Shown one piece after another: positions 17,831 through 27,003 of a stretch of DNA of 64,000 bases (position 1 is its first letter; each line of letters opens with the position of its first letter). A model generated the notes under the pieces. The model ran no database searches, was not told where the DNA came from, and was given only the letters and a program-made list of their open reading frames with translations. The DNA is from Actinacidiphila oryziradicis. Lineage in GTDB: Bacteria; Actinomycetota; Actinomycetes; Streptomycetales; Streptomycetaceae. A program made the translations under genes and the position numbers. The stretch spans positions 1 through 64,000 of the forward strand of contig NZ_SUMC01000045.1 of the NCBI RefSeq assembly GCF_005047355.1, written 5' to 3'.

Positions 17831-18700
17831 CTAGCGTCGCGCGCTTCTGGCGCGGCCGAGCACCTGCGAGAGGGCGATGACGGCCATCGTGCCGATCAGC
17901 ATCAGCGAACCGATCACATCGATCTGCGCTGGGTAGGCACGCTGCACCGAGCCCCAGATATACATCGGGAAGGTCTCCAGGTTGCCCGCCGTGAAGGCGG
18001 TGATGATGTAGTCATCCACGGAGAGTGCGAAGGCCAGCAGCGCCGCGGCGGCGATGCCGGGGGCGACCAGGGGCAGGGTGACCTTTATGAAGGTCTGGGC
18101 CGGAGTGGCGTAGAGATCCTGCGCCGCGTGCTCCAGGGTGGGGTCCATGCCCGCCAGCCTGGACTTCACAGTGACCACCACATAGCTGACGCAGAACATG
18201 ATGTGCGCGATGGTGATGGTCCAGAAGCCCAGCCCGCCGGGGCCGATGGTGTTGAAGAACATCGCCGCCAGGGTCGCGCCCATGACCACCTCGGGGGCGG
18301 CCATCGGCAGGAACAGCAGGGCGTTGATGCCGGAGCGGGCCTTGAAACGGTGCCGCACCATGGCGAAGGCGATCATCGTGCCCAGTACGGTCGCCACGAT
18401 GGTGGCGATGGTGCCGATCTGCAGCGAGAGCCCGATGCTGTGACACATCTGGCTGTTGGCGCAGGGGTTTTTCCACGCGTCCAGCGAGAACTGGTGCCAG
18501 ACGTAGTCGAACTTGCCCACCGGTTTGTTGAACGACATCCACAGGATGACCGCGTTCGGCAGCAGCATGAAAACGAAGATCACCGCAGTGACGGCCGGCA
18601 GGATGTGCTCGCGGATCCAGGCCAGCGGGGAGCGCCGGCGCGCCTCGGGCGCAGCGGCGCCGGTGGCCGAGGGGACGGCGGGGGTGGTCAGGGTGGTCAT
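17831..18700 (-). CDS. Polyamine ABC transporter permease, PotC-type
   Basis: A 289-residue inner-membrane permease with about six hydrophobic segments. The EAA loop DLYATPAQTFIKVTLPLVAPG, which docks on the ATPase, lies near residue 205. Family-typical segments include LPNAVILWMSFNKP near the N terminus and FALSVDDYIITAFTAG near the C terminus, the latter characteristic of PotC/YdcV. The start ATG at 18700 shares one base with the stop of the upstream permease (TGATG), indicating coupled translation. It belongs to the operon aldehyde dehydrogenase - binding protein - ATPase - two permeases - oxidase. Confidence 0.9.
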   Translation of the reverse strand: MTTLTTPAVPSATGAAAPEARRRSPLAWIREHILPAVTAVIFVFMLLPNAVILWMSFNKPVGKFDYVWHQFSLDAWKNPCANSQMCHSIGLSLQIGTIATIVATVLGTMIAFAMVRHRFKARSGINALLFLPMAAPEVVMGATLAAMFFNTIGPGGLGFWTITIAHIMFCVSYVVVTVKSRLAGMDPTLEHAAQDLYATPAQTFIKVTLPLVAPGIAAAALLAFALSVDDYIITAFTAGNLETFPMYIWGSVQRAYPAQIDVIGSLMLIGTMAVIALSQVLGRARSARR

Positions 18701-19635
18701 CAGAACAGGTCCTCCGTCCCGGCCTTGCGGATGTAGCCCATCACCAGGATCAGCGTGCCGACCATCATCACGACCGAGATCGCGGAGCCGACGGGGTAGC
18801 CCTGGGTGTTGCGGAGGAACAGATCCTCGATCTTCTGGCCGACGACCCCGGTGTTGGGGTTGCCGAGCAACTGGGCGTTGATGAAGTCGCCGACCGCGGG
18901 GATGAACGTCAGCAGGGTGCCGCCGATGACGCCGGGCATGGAGAGCGGCAGGGTGATCCGCCGCCAGGCGGCGAACGGGCTGCAGTACAGGTCCCGTCCG
19001 GCCTCGTGCAGCCGGGGGTCGATCTTCTCCAGCGAGGTGTAGAGCGGCAGGATGGTGAAGGGCAGGAAGTTGTAGACCATGCCGCAGACCACGGCGGCGG
19101 GGCTGGCCAGCACATGGTCGCCGACGGTCCAGCCGAGCGCGCTGGTGATCTTCAGGATGTGCAGGCTGCCCAGCGCGTGCACCACCGGGCCGTTGTCCGC
19201 CAGGATCGTCTTCCAGGCGATGGTGCGGATCAGGAAGCTGGTGAACGAGGGCACGATCACCAGAGCCATCAGCAGGCTCTTCCACCTGCCGCCCCTGAAG
19301 GCGATGAAGTACGCGACCGGGTATCCCAATGCCAGGCAGAGCACGGTGCAGAGCACCGAGTAGATCCCGGAGTGCAGGTACTGGGTTCCGTATCCGGTGA
19401 TCGCCTGCGAGTAGTTGGCCCAGTGCCAGGTCAGCTTGAAGCCGTTGTCGAAGTCGCCCTCCTGCACGGAGGCGGACACCGACGTCAGGATCGGCGCCAG
19501 GAAGAAAACGATGAGCCAGAGCAGGCCCGGCAGCAGCAGGATCCATGGCGTCAGGTTGCGGCGGCGCCTGCGCTCCGGCGGGGTGGGAGCCTCCGGCCTC
19601 TCCCGGGTCGCGGAGGTCTCCGCGACGCTGGTCAT
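18700..19635 (-). CDS. Polyamine ABC transporter permease, PotB-type
   Basis: A 311-residue permease with an Arg-rich cytosolic N terminus (PPERRRRRNLTPW) and then six hydrophobic segments. The EAA loop EAGRDLYCSPFAAWRRITLP is near residue 218, followed by FIPAVGDFINAQLLGNPNTG, typical of PotB. With the PotC-type protein it forms the membrane channel for putrescine or spermidine. Its ATG at 19635 overlaps the ATPase stop by four bases (ATGA), so ATPase and permeases are translated as a coupled set. Confidence 0.9.
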   Translation of the reverse strand: MTSVAETSATRERPEAPTPPERRRRRNLTPWILLLPGLLWLIVFFLAPILTSVSASVQEGDFDNGFKLTWHWANYSQAITGYGTQYLHSGIYSVLCTVLCLALGYPVAYFIAFRGGRWKSLLMALVIVPSFTSFLIRTIAWKTILADNGPVVHALGSLHILKITSALGWTVGDHVLASPAAVVCGMVYNFLPFTILPLYTSLEKIDPRLHEAGRDLYCSPFAAWRRITLPLSMPGVIGGTLLTFIPAVGDFINAQLLGNPNTGVVGQKIEDLFLRNTQGYPVGSAISVVMMVGTLILVMGYIRKAGTEDLF

Positions 19636-20786
19636 GCGGCGCTCTCCTCGTCGAGCTCGGCGCCCGCCTCGATGTCCTGGCCGCCCTCCAGGCCGAAGCC
19701 CTGGCCCGGGTCCCAGTAGACGAGGACCTCGCTGCCGGGGCGCTGGATCTCACGGCCGGTGTTCTGCTCGAAGACCGAGAGTTCCTCGCCTGAGGCCAGT
19801 TCGACCAGGTACTGGGTGGAGACGCCGATGAAGGAGGTGTCCACCACCTTGCCGCCGGTCAGGCTGTTGAAGCCGGCCGGCACCTCGTCGGCGGTGCGGG
19901 CTATCTGTACCTTCTCCGGGCGCACGCCCAGGATGACCGGTCCGGAAGTGGTACGACAGCGCCCCGCGTCAAGGGTGAGCCGCTGGCCGTGCGCGGCGAC
20001 GGTGACCACGTCCCCGCTGACACCCTCGACCGTGCCCGGGATCAGGTTGGACCGGCCCAGGAAGTTGGCGACAAAGGTGGTCCGGGGATTCTCGTAGAGC
20101 TCGGCGGGCGAGCCCATCTGCTCGATCCGGCCCGCGTTCATCACCGCGATGGTGTCGGCCATGGTCATGGCCTCCTCCTGGTCGTGGGTGACGTGCACGA
20201 AGGTCAGGCCGACCTCCAGCTGAATTCGTTTGAGCTCGATCTGCATCTGGCGGCGCAGCTTGAGGTCCAGCGCGCCCAGCGGCTCGTCCAGCAGCAGCAC
20301 TTGCGGCTGGTTGATCAAGGCGCGGGCGAGCGCGATGCGCTGCTGCTGGCCGCCGGAGAGCTGGTTCGGCTTGCGCTTGGCGAGATGGCCCAGCTCGACC
20401 AGGCCGAGCATGTCCCCGACCTGCTTCTTGACGTCTTTGACGCCGCGGCGGCGCAGGCCGAACGCTACGTTCTCGAAGATGTCGAGGTGCGGGAAGAGCG
20501 CGTAGTTCTGGAAGACGGTGTTGACCGGCCGGCGGTACGGCTTGCGGTCGGTCACATCGTCGTCGCCGAGGAAGATCTGGCCGGTGGTCGGTTCCTCCAG
20601 TCCCGAGACCATGCGCAGGGTGGTGGTCTTGCCACAGCCGGACGCGCCGAGCAGGGCGAAGAAGGATCCCTGGGGGACCGTGAGGTTGAGATCGTCCACG
20701 GCGGTGAACGATCCGTAGCGCTTGCTCAGCCGGGCCAGGCGGAGGTCTCCGCCCTCGGTACGGCCGAGCACATCGTTGGAGCTCAT
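19632..20786 (-). CDS. Polyamine ABC transporter ATP-binding protein, PotA-type
   Basis: A 384-residue ATPase energising polyamine import. The nucleotide domain has Walker [10 protein letters not shown] (residues 47-55), Q-loop [10 protein letters not shown], signature [15 protein letters not shown], Walker [13 protein letters not shown] and H-loop VTHDQEEAM. The C-terminal third (from about residue 245) is a TOBE-type regulatory domain with [10 protein letters not shown], usual for the PotA/MalK subgroup. All catalytic residues are intact. It lies 40 bases after the binding-protein gene and overlaps the PotB-type gene by four bases. Confidence 0.93.
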   Translation of the reverse strand: MSSNDVLGRTEGGDLRLARLSKRYGSFTAVDDLNLTVPQGSFFALLGASGCGKTTTLRMVSGLEEPTTGQIFLGDDDVTDRKPYRRPVNTVFQNYALFPHLDIFENVAFGLRRRGVKDVKKQVGDMLGLVELGHLAKRKPNQLSGGQQQRIALARALINQPQVLLLDEPLGALDLKLRRQMQIELKRIQLEVGLTFVHVTHDQEEAMTMADTIAVMNAGRIEQMGSPAELYENPRTTFVANFLGRSNLIPGTVEGVSGDVVTVAAHGQRLTLDAGRCRTTSGPVILGVRPEKVQIARTADEVPAGFNSLTGGKVVDTSFIGVSTQYLVELASGEELSVFEQNTGREIQRPGSEVLVYWDPGQGFGLEGGQDIEAGAELDEESAA

Positions 20787-20826
20787 CGGGAGTCTTCTCT
20801 CATCCTGAGCAGGCGGCCTGGCGCGC

Positions 20827-22071
20827 CTACTGGCCGGTGACCTGCTGGAAGCGGCCGGTGTAGTCGTTCAGCTGGGCGATGCTGAGGGCCATGAACCCGC
20901 GCGCCCTGGCCTGCATCTGCTTGGTCGGCACGATCAGCGGGGACGACGCGGTTTCGGGGTCCAGTTTCTGAAGTGCCTGCACAGCTCCCTGCACCGACGG
21001 TATGTAGTCGATCCAGTCGTCGAGGGTGGCGGCGACGTCCGGCTGCAGGTAGTAGTTGAGCAGCTTCTCGGCGTTGGTCTTGTGCCGGGCGAAGTCGGGG
21101 ATCACGCAGTTGTCGGACCAGGAGAGCATCCCCTCCTTGGGCAGGTAGACGGTGACCAGGTTCGGCTTGCCCAGCTGGGCCACGTCACCGGAGTACGCCA
21201 TGGTGACCGCGGTGTTGCCCTGCTGGAAGTCGCTGAGGTAGTCGTTGCCGGTGAAGGAGCGGATCTGCCCGGCTTCCTTGGCCCGGCGCACGTACTCCAG
21301 CGCCTTGTTGAACTGCGCGTCGGTGAACTTCTCCGGGTCCAGGCCCTGGGCCAGCAGCGCCAGTGCGACGGTGTCCTCCATCTCGCTGAAGAGCGAGACC
21401 TTGCCGTGCAGGTCGGACCGGGTGAAGATCTCGGCGAGCGAGGTGACCGGGTGCTTCACCAGCTTGTTGTTGTACGCGATGGTGGTGTAGCCGTAGGCCC
21501 AGGGCACGGTGAAGCGGCGTCCGGGGTCGGTCGTGGAGCGCAGTACCTCCGGCAGCAGCCGGGAGTGGTTGGGGATGTTCGACAGATCCAGTTCCTGGAT
21601 GTAGTCGTAACTCCGGTACTTGGCCACCATGTAGTCGCTGACGACCATGAGGTCGTAGCCGGTGTCGATGCCCTTGACCAGCGACGGGTCGACCTTGGTG
21701 TACCAGTCGTTGTTGTCGTTGATCACTTCCAGGTACTCGACCCGGATTCCGGTCTGCTTCTCGAAGGCGTCCAGCGTGGGCCGCTTGTTGGGGTTCTTGT
21801 CGTCCACGTCGATGTAGGCCGGCCAGTTGGCGAAGACCACCTGCTTCTCGGTCGCGGAGTGGTCCTTCCCGGCCTGGCCCACCGCCTTGGCACCAGCCGG
21901 TACGACGTGGCCCGCCACGCCACAGGCGGACAGGGCTCCGGCAGCGGTCACAGCGAGGCCGCCGGCCGCCGCGCCGCGCAGCAGTGAACGGCGGCTCATG
22001 AGAGCGGCGGTGGAACGGGCCCTGGTGCGGTTGGTGTACTGCGCGAGGTCGAATGCGCTCGGTCCGCTCAC
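20827..22071 (-). CDS. Polyamine-binding lipoprotein, PotD-type, Tat-dependent
   Basis: A 414-residue solute-binding protein that captures putrescine/spermidine outside the cell. It has a twin-arginine signal MSRRSLLRGAAAGG followed by the lipobox LSAC, so it should be exported folded and lipid-anchored. About 24 residues precede the MSRR if the GTG at 22071 is used; the inner ATG at MSRR is an alternative start. The mature part has VVFANWPAYIDVDD and the binding-site segment QGNTAVTMAYSGDV, like PotD/PotF. It starts 4 bases after the aldehyde dehydrogenase stop, so the two are co-transcribed. Confidence 0.9.
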   Translation of the reverse strand: MSGPSAFDLAQYTNRTRARSTAALMSRRSLLRGAAAGGLAVTAAGALSACGVAGHVVPAGAKAVGQAGKDHSATEKQVVFANWPAYIDVDDKNPNKRPTLDAFEKQTGIRVEYLEVINDNNDWYTKVDPSLVKGIDTGYDLMVVSDYMVAKYRSYDYIQELDLSNIPNHSRLLPEVLRSTTDPGRRFTVPWAYGYTTIAYNNKLVKHPVTSLAEIFTRSDLHGKVSLFSEMEDTVALALLAQGLDPEKFTDAQFNKALEYVRRAKEAGQIRSFTGNDYLSDFQQGNTAVTMAYSGDVAQLGKPNLVTVYLPKEGMLSWSDNCVIPDFARHKTNAEKLLNYYLQPDVAATLDDWIDYIPSVQGAVQALQKLDPETASSPLIVPTKQMQARARGFMALSIAQLNDYTGRFQQVTGQ

Positions 22072-22075
22072 CGCG

Positions 22076-23593
22076 TCACCTGTCTCCGAAGATCGTGCGG
22101 TGCCAGTCCTTGCGGGCAACCGCCGTGTTGTCGAACATGACGTGCTTGACCTGCGTGTACTCCTCGAAGGAGTACGTGGACATGTCTTTGCCGAAGCCGG
22201 ACGCCTTGTAGCCGCCGTGCGGCATCTCGCTGATGATCGGGATGTGGTCGTTGACCCAGACGCAGCCGGCCCTGAGCTCGCGGGTGGCGCGGTTGCCCCG
22301 GTATACGTCGCGGGTCCACGCGGAGGCGGCGAGGCCGTACGGGGTGTCGTTGGCCAGGGCGAGGCCCTCGTCGTCGGTGTCGAAGGGCAGCACGACCAGG
22401 ACCGGGCCGAAGATCTCGGACTGGACGATCTCGCTGTCCTGGGCGGCATCCGTCACCAGGGTGGGCAGATAGAACGCCCCGGGCGTGTCGGGGGCTTCGC
22501 CGCCGGTGACGATGGTGGCGTAGGAACGGGCGCGCTCGACGAATCCGGCGACCCGGTCGCGCTGGGCGTGCGAGATCAGCGGGCCGAGGTCGGTCTTCGG
22601 GTCGAAGGGGTCGCCGACGCGTACGGAGGCGAAGAGGTCGGCGACTCCGGCGACGAAGGCGCCGTAGAGCGGGCGCTGGACGTACGCACGGGTCGCGGCG
22701 GTGCAGTCCTGACCGGTGTTGATCAGCGACGCGGCGACGGCGCCGTGGACGGCGGCGGCGAGGTCGGCGTCGTCGAAGACGACGAAGGGCGCCTTGCCGC
22801 CGAGTTCGAGGTGCAGGCGTTTGACGGTACGGGTGGCGATCTCGGCGACCCGCTTGCCGACCGCGGTCGAGCCGGTGAACGACGTCATCGCGACGTCCGG
22901 GTGGCCGACGAGGTGCTCGCCCGCCTCCTTGCCGGTGCCGGTGACGATGTTGATGACACCGGGCGGAAGGCCCGCCGCGGTGGCGGCCTGGGCGAAGAGC
23001 AGGGAGGTCAGCGGGGTCAGCTCGGCGGGCTTCAGGACGATGGTGTTGCCTGCGGCGATGGCCGGGAGGATCTTCCAGGCGGCCATCTGGAGGGGGTAGT
23101 TCCAGGGTGCGATCGAGCCGACGACACCGATCGGCTCACGGCGGGTGTACGAAGTGTGGTCGCCGGAGTACTCGGCCGCGGCGTGGCCCTGGAGATGGCG
23201 GGCTGCCCCGGCGAAGAAAGCGGTGTTGTCGATGGTGCCCGGCACGTCGAACCCGGTGCTGAGCTTGATGGGCTTGCCGCACTGCAGCGATTCCGCCTGC
23301 GCCAGGTCATCGGCGCGGCTGGCGAGGACGCGGGCGAAGTCGTGCAGGGCGTCGGAGCGCTCGCCGGGGGTGGCCCCGGCCCAGCCGGGCAGCGCGTCCT
23401 TGGCGGCGGCGACCGCGGCGTCGACCTCGGCTGTGCCGGCCAGCTCGTATTCGTACACCGTGCGGCCGGTGGCCGGGTCGATGACGGAATGCGTACGGCC
23501 GGAGGTGCCGGGGCGCAGCTCGCCCGCGATGTACTGCGCCCCCTCGGCGAACCGGTCCGGGGCCCGGAACGCCGGTTCTGTACTGCCGTCCAT
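22076..23593 (-). CDS. Gamma-aminobutyraldehyde dehydrogenase-like aldehyde dehydrogenase
   Basis: A 505-residue aldehyde dehydrogenase heading the polyamine import operon. It has APWNYPLQMAAWKILPAIAAG, the general-base Glu in HLELGGKAPFVVFDDAD, the nucleophilic Cys in NTGQDCTAATRAYV, and SEIFGPVLVVLPFD. These are the patterns of betaine/aminobutyraldehyde dehydrogenases (YdcW/PuuC group). Linked to the importer and oxidase, it would oxidise 4-aminobutanal or its glutamyl form to GABA. The ATG at 23593 is 234 bases from the divergent PucR gene, which is likely to control it. Confidence 0.87.
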   Translation of the reverse strand: MDGSTEPAFRAPDRFAEGAQYIAGELRPGTSGRTHSVIDPATGRTVYEYELAGTAEVDAAVAAAKDALPGWAGATPGERSDALHDFARVLASRADDLAQAESLQCGKPIKLSTGFDVPGTIDNTAFFAGAARHLQGHAAAEYSGDHTSYTRREPIGVVGSIAPWNYPLQMAAWKILPAIAAGNTIVLKPAELTPLTSLLFAQAATAAGLPPGVINIVTGTGKEAGEHLVGHPDVAMTSFTGSTAVGKRVAEIATRTVKRLHLELGGKAPFVVFDDADLAAAVHGAVAASLINTGQDCTAATRAYVQRPLYGAFVAGVADLFASVRVGDPFDPKTDLGPLISHAQRDRVAGFVERARSYATIVTGGEAPDTPGAFYLPTLVTDAAQDSEIVQSEIFGPVLVVLPFDTDDEGLALANDTPYGLAASAWTRDVYRGNRATRELRAGCVWVNDHIPIISEMPHGGYKASGFGKDMSTYSFEEYTQVKHVMFDNTAVARKDWHRTIFGDR

Positions 23594-23674
23594 CGTGGCT
23601 CTCCTCGTCTAGGCCCGAGATGTGGCCAAATCCTGGATTGTTGGCTGATCCTGGCAGAGCCATACTGCTCCGAC

Positions 23675-23690
23675 AAGGGATTCCGTTGTT
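23675..23690 (+). promoter_or_regulatory. Shared 16-base motif, candidate operator, copy 1
   Basis: AAGGGATTCCGTTGTT lies in the relatively AT-rich intergenic region between the divergent aldehyde dehydrogenase and PucR genes. It matches the minus-strand sequence at 31,076-31,091 at 14 of 16 positions, and that copy also lies between divergent polyamine-type genes. A common regulator site is inferred. Confidence 0.4.
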
Positions 23691-23827
23691 GCCTTTTGGT
23701 TACGCGACGGATTCTGTCTGTTGGGTGCGACGATGCCGGTACGCTGCAGCAGGCGGCAACCGACACTCCGCATGCTGGAACACGGAACGCTTTACACACT
23801 GCTCGCGCCTGCCCGGGAGGTCACACC

Positions 23828-25537
23828 TTGTTCCCCACTGTCGCGCTGGTGCTGGAACTCGAGGCGCTGCGGCGCGGGGCCCCGCAGGTCGTCGCGGGCG
23901 CGGCGGGGCTGCACCGCCCGGTGCGCTGGGTGCACATCAGCGAGCTGGCCGACATCGCCGGGATGCTGCACGGCGGCGAGCTGGTCCTCACCACCGGCGT
24001 CATGCTCCCCTCAGACCGCGACTCGCTGGCCCGCTACATCGACGACCTCGCCGATATCGGCGCCGCCGGGCTCGTCGTCGAGCTGGGGCGGCGTTACGCG
24101 GACGCGCTGCCGAGGCCGCTGGTGCGAGCCGCCGAGCGCCGCGGGCTGCCGCTGGTGATGCTGCGCACCGAGGTCCGTTTCGTGGCGGTGACGGAGGCCG
24201 TGCACGCGCATGTGGTGGACGCGCAGCTCGCCGAGCTGCGCGTGTCGGAGGCGGTGCACCAGACCTTCAACGAGCTGTCGGTCGAGGGCGCCGAGGCCGA
24301 CGAGGTGGTCCGGGAAGTGGCCCGGATGGCGGGGGCCCCGGTCGTTCTGGAGAACCTCTCGCACCAGGTGCTGGCTTTCGACCCGGCCGGCCAGGCCCCC
24401 GAGGGGCTGCTCGACGGCTGGGAGCGGCGTTCCCGGGGCGTCGCGCCGGCGGGCAGGACCGGGTGCGACCGGCGGACGGGGTGGCTGGTCACCGCGGTGG
24501 GCGCGCGCGGGCGCGACTGGGGACGACTGGTGCTGGTGGGCGAGCCCGGCCCGCCGCCCCGGTCCGCGGGCGGCGGGCCGGCGGCCGGCCCAGGCGGTCC
24601 GGCGGGGCCGATAGGTCCGTCAGGGCCACCGCACCGGCACACCGTGCTGTTGGAGCGCGGCGCCGCCACGCTCGCCCTGAACCGGCTGCTCGAACGCGAC
24701 CGGGAGTCACTGGAGCGCCAGACGCACCGCACGCTGCTCTCCGGAATCCTCACGCACGCGCTGACCGTCTCGGACGTGGCGCTGCGCGCCAGGGCTCTGG
24801 GGGTGCCGCTGGAGGGGCGGCGGCTGGTCGGCGTGATGCTGCGGCTGCGCGGCGGCCCGCCCTCGGCGGCGCTGGAGGCGCAGTCGCGGCTGCGGGACTT
24901 CACCGAGTCGGCGGCACTGGCGGTTCGCGAGCGGGGGCTGACCGCGCTGACCGGCGGACTGGACGACGGCGCGGTCGGCGTCCTGGTATCGCTGGGACCG
25001 CCCGACGACGAGCACGCGGCTCTGGAGGGCTTCGCGGCGGCGCTGCACCGGCTGACCGAGCCGGCCGGGGGCGAGCCGGCCGGCGGCGGCCCCGCCTTCG
25101 TCATGGCCGCCGGGTCCTCGGTCGGCTCGCTGCGGGACGCCCGCCGTACGCTGCTGGAGGCGGCCCAGGTCGCGGACGCGGCGCTGCACGGCGGCCGGAA
25201 GGCGGGAACGTACTACCGGCTGCCGGATGTGCGGCTGCGCGGGCTGCTGCACCTGCTGCGCGACGACGCGCGGCTCCAGACGTACGTCGAGCGCGAGCTC
25301 GGCCCGCTGCTGGCGCATGACGCGGAGCACGGCTCGGACCTGGTCAGGATCCTGACGGTGTATCTGGAGCACGGCCGCAACAAGTCGGCGGCGGCCGATG
25401 CCGCCCATCTGTCACGGCCGTCCTTCTACGACCGGCTGCACCGCGTGGAGCGGATCCTGGGCGTGGACCTGGACCAGGTCGAATCGTGCCTGTCACTGCA
25501 CGTGGCACTGCTGGCGCTGGAGGCGGTCCGGCCGTAG
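23828..25537 (+). CDS. PucR family transcriptional regulator
   Basis: A 569-residue regulator. The N-terminal PucR sensor (FPTVALVLELEALRRGAPQV, WVHISELADIAGMLHGGELV) covers about residues 1-125. A central region has an insert rich in Gly and Pro near residue 245, and the C-terminal helix-turn-helix NKSAAADAAHLSRPSFYDRL lies near residue 518. I chose the TTG at 23828 because GGGAGGT precedes it and the conserved FPTV start follows at once. It diverges from the polyamine aldehyde dehydrogenase operon, making that operon the likely target. It is the second PucR protein here; the two share domain layout but not length. Confidence 0.88.
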   Translation: MFPTVALVLELEALRRGAPQVVAGAAGLHRPVRWVHISELADIAGMLHGGELVLTTGVMLPSDRDSLARYIDDLADIGAAGLVVELGRRYADALPRPLVRAAERRGLPLVMLRTEVRFVAVTEAVHAHVVDAQLAELRVSEAVHQTFNELSVEGAEADEVVREVARMAGAPVVLENLSHQVLAFDPAGQAPEGLLDGWERRSRGVAPAGRTGCDRRTGWLVTAVGARGRDWGRLVLVGEPGPPPRSAGGGPAAGPGGPAGPIGPSGPPHRHTVLLERGAATLALNRLLERDRESLERQTHRTLLSGILTHALTVSDVALRARALGVPLEGRRLVGVMLRLRGGPPSAALEAQSRLRDFTESAALAVRERGLTALTGGLDDGAVGVLVSLGPPDDEHAALEGFAAALHRLTEPAGGEPAGGGPAFVMAAGSSVGSLRDARRTLLEAAQVADAALHGGRKAGTYYRLPDVRLRGLLHLLRDDARLQTYVERELGPLLAHDAEHGSDLVRILTVYLEHGRNKSAAADAAHLSRPSFYDRLHRVERILGVDLDQVESCLSLHVALLALEAVRP

Positions 25538-25610
25538 GCGCGCCCAAGGACGCGGACTCCGGCCCGGTGGCCTCGGCCGCCCGCCCGCCGTCCGATCCCA
25601 GACCGACCGC

Positions 25611-25818
25611 CTGCCGCGCACGCCGGTGTTCGTACTGTCGCCGCCCCGGTCCGGCTCGACACTGCTGCCCGTCGTCCTCAACAGTCACCGTTCCCGGGCA
25701 GTGAGGGAAGGACAAGATCCGGACCGGGGGGATCCAGCCCGGACGTCCGCTGCCCAGCCCGGAAGCGATTCCGGAGGGCCTGAGATCCATCACCCGGGCC
25801 TGGGATTATCTTCGCTGA
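25611..25818 (+). pseudogene. Sulfotransferase remnant with large internal deletion
   Basis: At 25,611 one frame reads LPRTPVFVLSPPRSGSTLL, the 5-prime-phosphosulfate-binding start of PAPS-dependent sulfotransferases, continuing PVVLNSH before losing similarity. A different frame at about 25,750-25,818 reads SPEAIPEGLRSITRAWDYLR and a stop, like the tail of such enzymes. The middle, normally about 200 residues, is missing, and the two ends are in different frames. I infer a decayed gene rather than a small functional one. Confidence 0.6.
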
Positions 25819-25825
25819 CGGATCG

Positions 25826-26890
25826 CTAGGGGACCGTCACGTCCCAGTACGCGTAGTCGTAGTCGTAGCCCGGGGCTATCTCGATCTCCATGGGGCCGTC
25901 GGCGCCCGCCGGGACGACCACGATCACCTCGGTGGTGGCGGTGGCGTTGGCCCTGAGGCCGGGCGGCAGCCCGGCGTCGGTTGAGACGTCCCGGAGCGGC
26001 TTCTCGTCGGCCGGGTCCCCGTAGGCGTTCATCTCGCTCGTGTCGAGGTTCGCGGTGGAGGTGCCGGTGTTCTCGACGGTGACGGTGAACCGGACGGCGT
26101 TGCCGCCCTTCGTGTACTGGGCCGGTACGTCGGCCGCCCCTACGCCGGAGACGGTGACCCGGAGGCCGTCGCTGTAGGTGACGTCTTCACCCTCGGATAT
26201 GGGGGAGCCCTGCTCGCCCCGGTCGGGCGTGATGACATTGTCCGAGTTGAACCACCCGCTCGCGATGCCGCCGATGACCAGGGCGATCATCGCCGCGGAG
26301 ACGGCGACCGCGACGGCGCCGAGGATGACGCCCGCCAGCGCCTGGCCACGGTTGGTGGCCTGACCGCGCTTGACGGTGCGCAGGCCGATGATGCCGAACA
26401 CAAGCGCCGCGATGCCCAACGGGAGGCCGAGGAAAGCGCCGAAGCAGGCGATGGCGAGGACCGCGCCGATGATGCCGAGTACCAGTGCGGTGACACCGAA
26501 GCCGTTGCGCGGTACGGCGCCGGGCGGCCAGCCGCCGTACGGGGGCATGGGGTACCCGGGGTGGGCCGGGTAGCCGGAGTAGCCGCCGTAGCCGGGCGGG
26601 CCCGAAGGTGGCGGGAACTGGGGGTACGGGGAGTACGGAGGGAAGAGCCCCGGCGGGCCCGCGGGGCCAGGCGGCGCGGACGGCGGGAACGGCAGCGGGG
26701 CCCCTGCGCCCGGAGCCCCTGCAGCCGGAGTCCATGTGAACGGACCTTCGATGACCCCGGCCGAGTCGGCGGGAGCCCAGGCGGCCGGGGGTGCCGCGTC
26801 GGCACGAGTCTCGGCGGCCGGGCCGGGCGGCACATCGGCCGGTGGCGCCCATGGGTCGCGGGGCTCGGAACTCTTGGGCTCGTCGGACAT
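25826..26890 (-). CDS. Pro-rich membrane protein with DUF4190-like region and extracellular DUF4352-like domain
   Basis: A 354-residue protein. The first 120 residues are Pro/Gly/Tyr-rich and probably cytosolic and disordered. Two adjacent hydrophobic segments with the DUF4190-like pattern GFGVTALVLGIIGAVLAIAC and AALVFGIIGLRTVKRGQA follow, then a third, GVILGAVAVAVSAAMIALVI. The C-terminal 140 residues have the beta-rich pattern of extracellular DUF4352-type domains (VRFTVTVENTGTSTANLD). The gene is common in Streptomyces and its function is unknown. It is divergent from the adenosine deaminase-like gene. Confidence 0.8.
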   Translation of the reverse strand: MSDEPKSSEPRDPWAPPADVPPGPAAETRADAAPPAAWAPADSAGVIEGPFTWTPAAGAPGAGAPLPFPPSAPPGPAGPPGLFPPYSPYPQFPPPSGPPGYGGYSGYPAHPGYPMPPYGGWPPGAVPRNGFGVTALVLGIIGAVLAIACFGAFLGLPLGIAALVFGIIGLRTVKRGQATNRGQALAGVILGAVAVAVSAAMIALVIGGIASGWFNSDNVITPDRGEQGSPISEGEDVTYSDGLRVTVSGVGAADVPAQYTKGGNAVRFTVTVENTGTSTANLDTSEMNAYGDPADEKPLRDVSTDAGLPPGLRANATATTEVIVVVPAGADGPMEIEIAPGYDYDYAYWDVTVP

Positions 26891-27003
26891 CGCTGCCTTC
26901 CTGTGGCTACCTCCGGCAATGTTATGGCCTGAATATGACAGGGGATGCGGCCCTCAAAGCCGTCTACGATGAGCCGACGCCCGCCTGCAGGAGGAACCCC
27001 CGC

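Noticed and set aside
21827-23827. Plus-strand frame of about 670 codons before the PucR gene
   Set aside because: It is antisense to the aldehyde dehydrogenase and binding-protein genes. The PucR domain begins at the TTG at 23,828.
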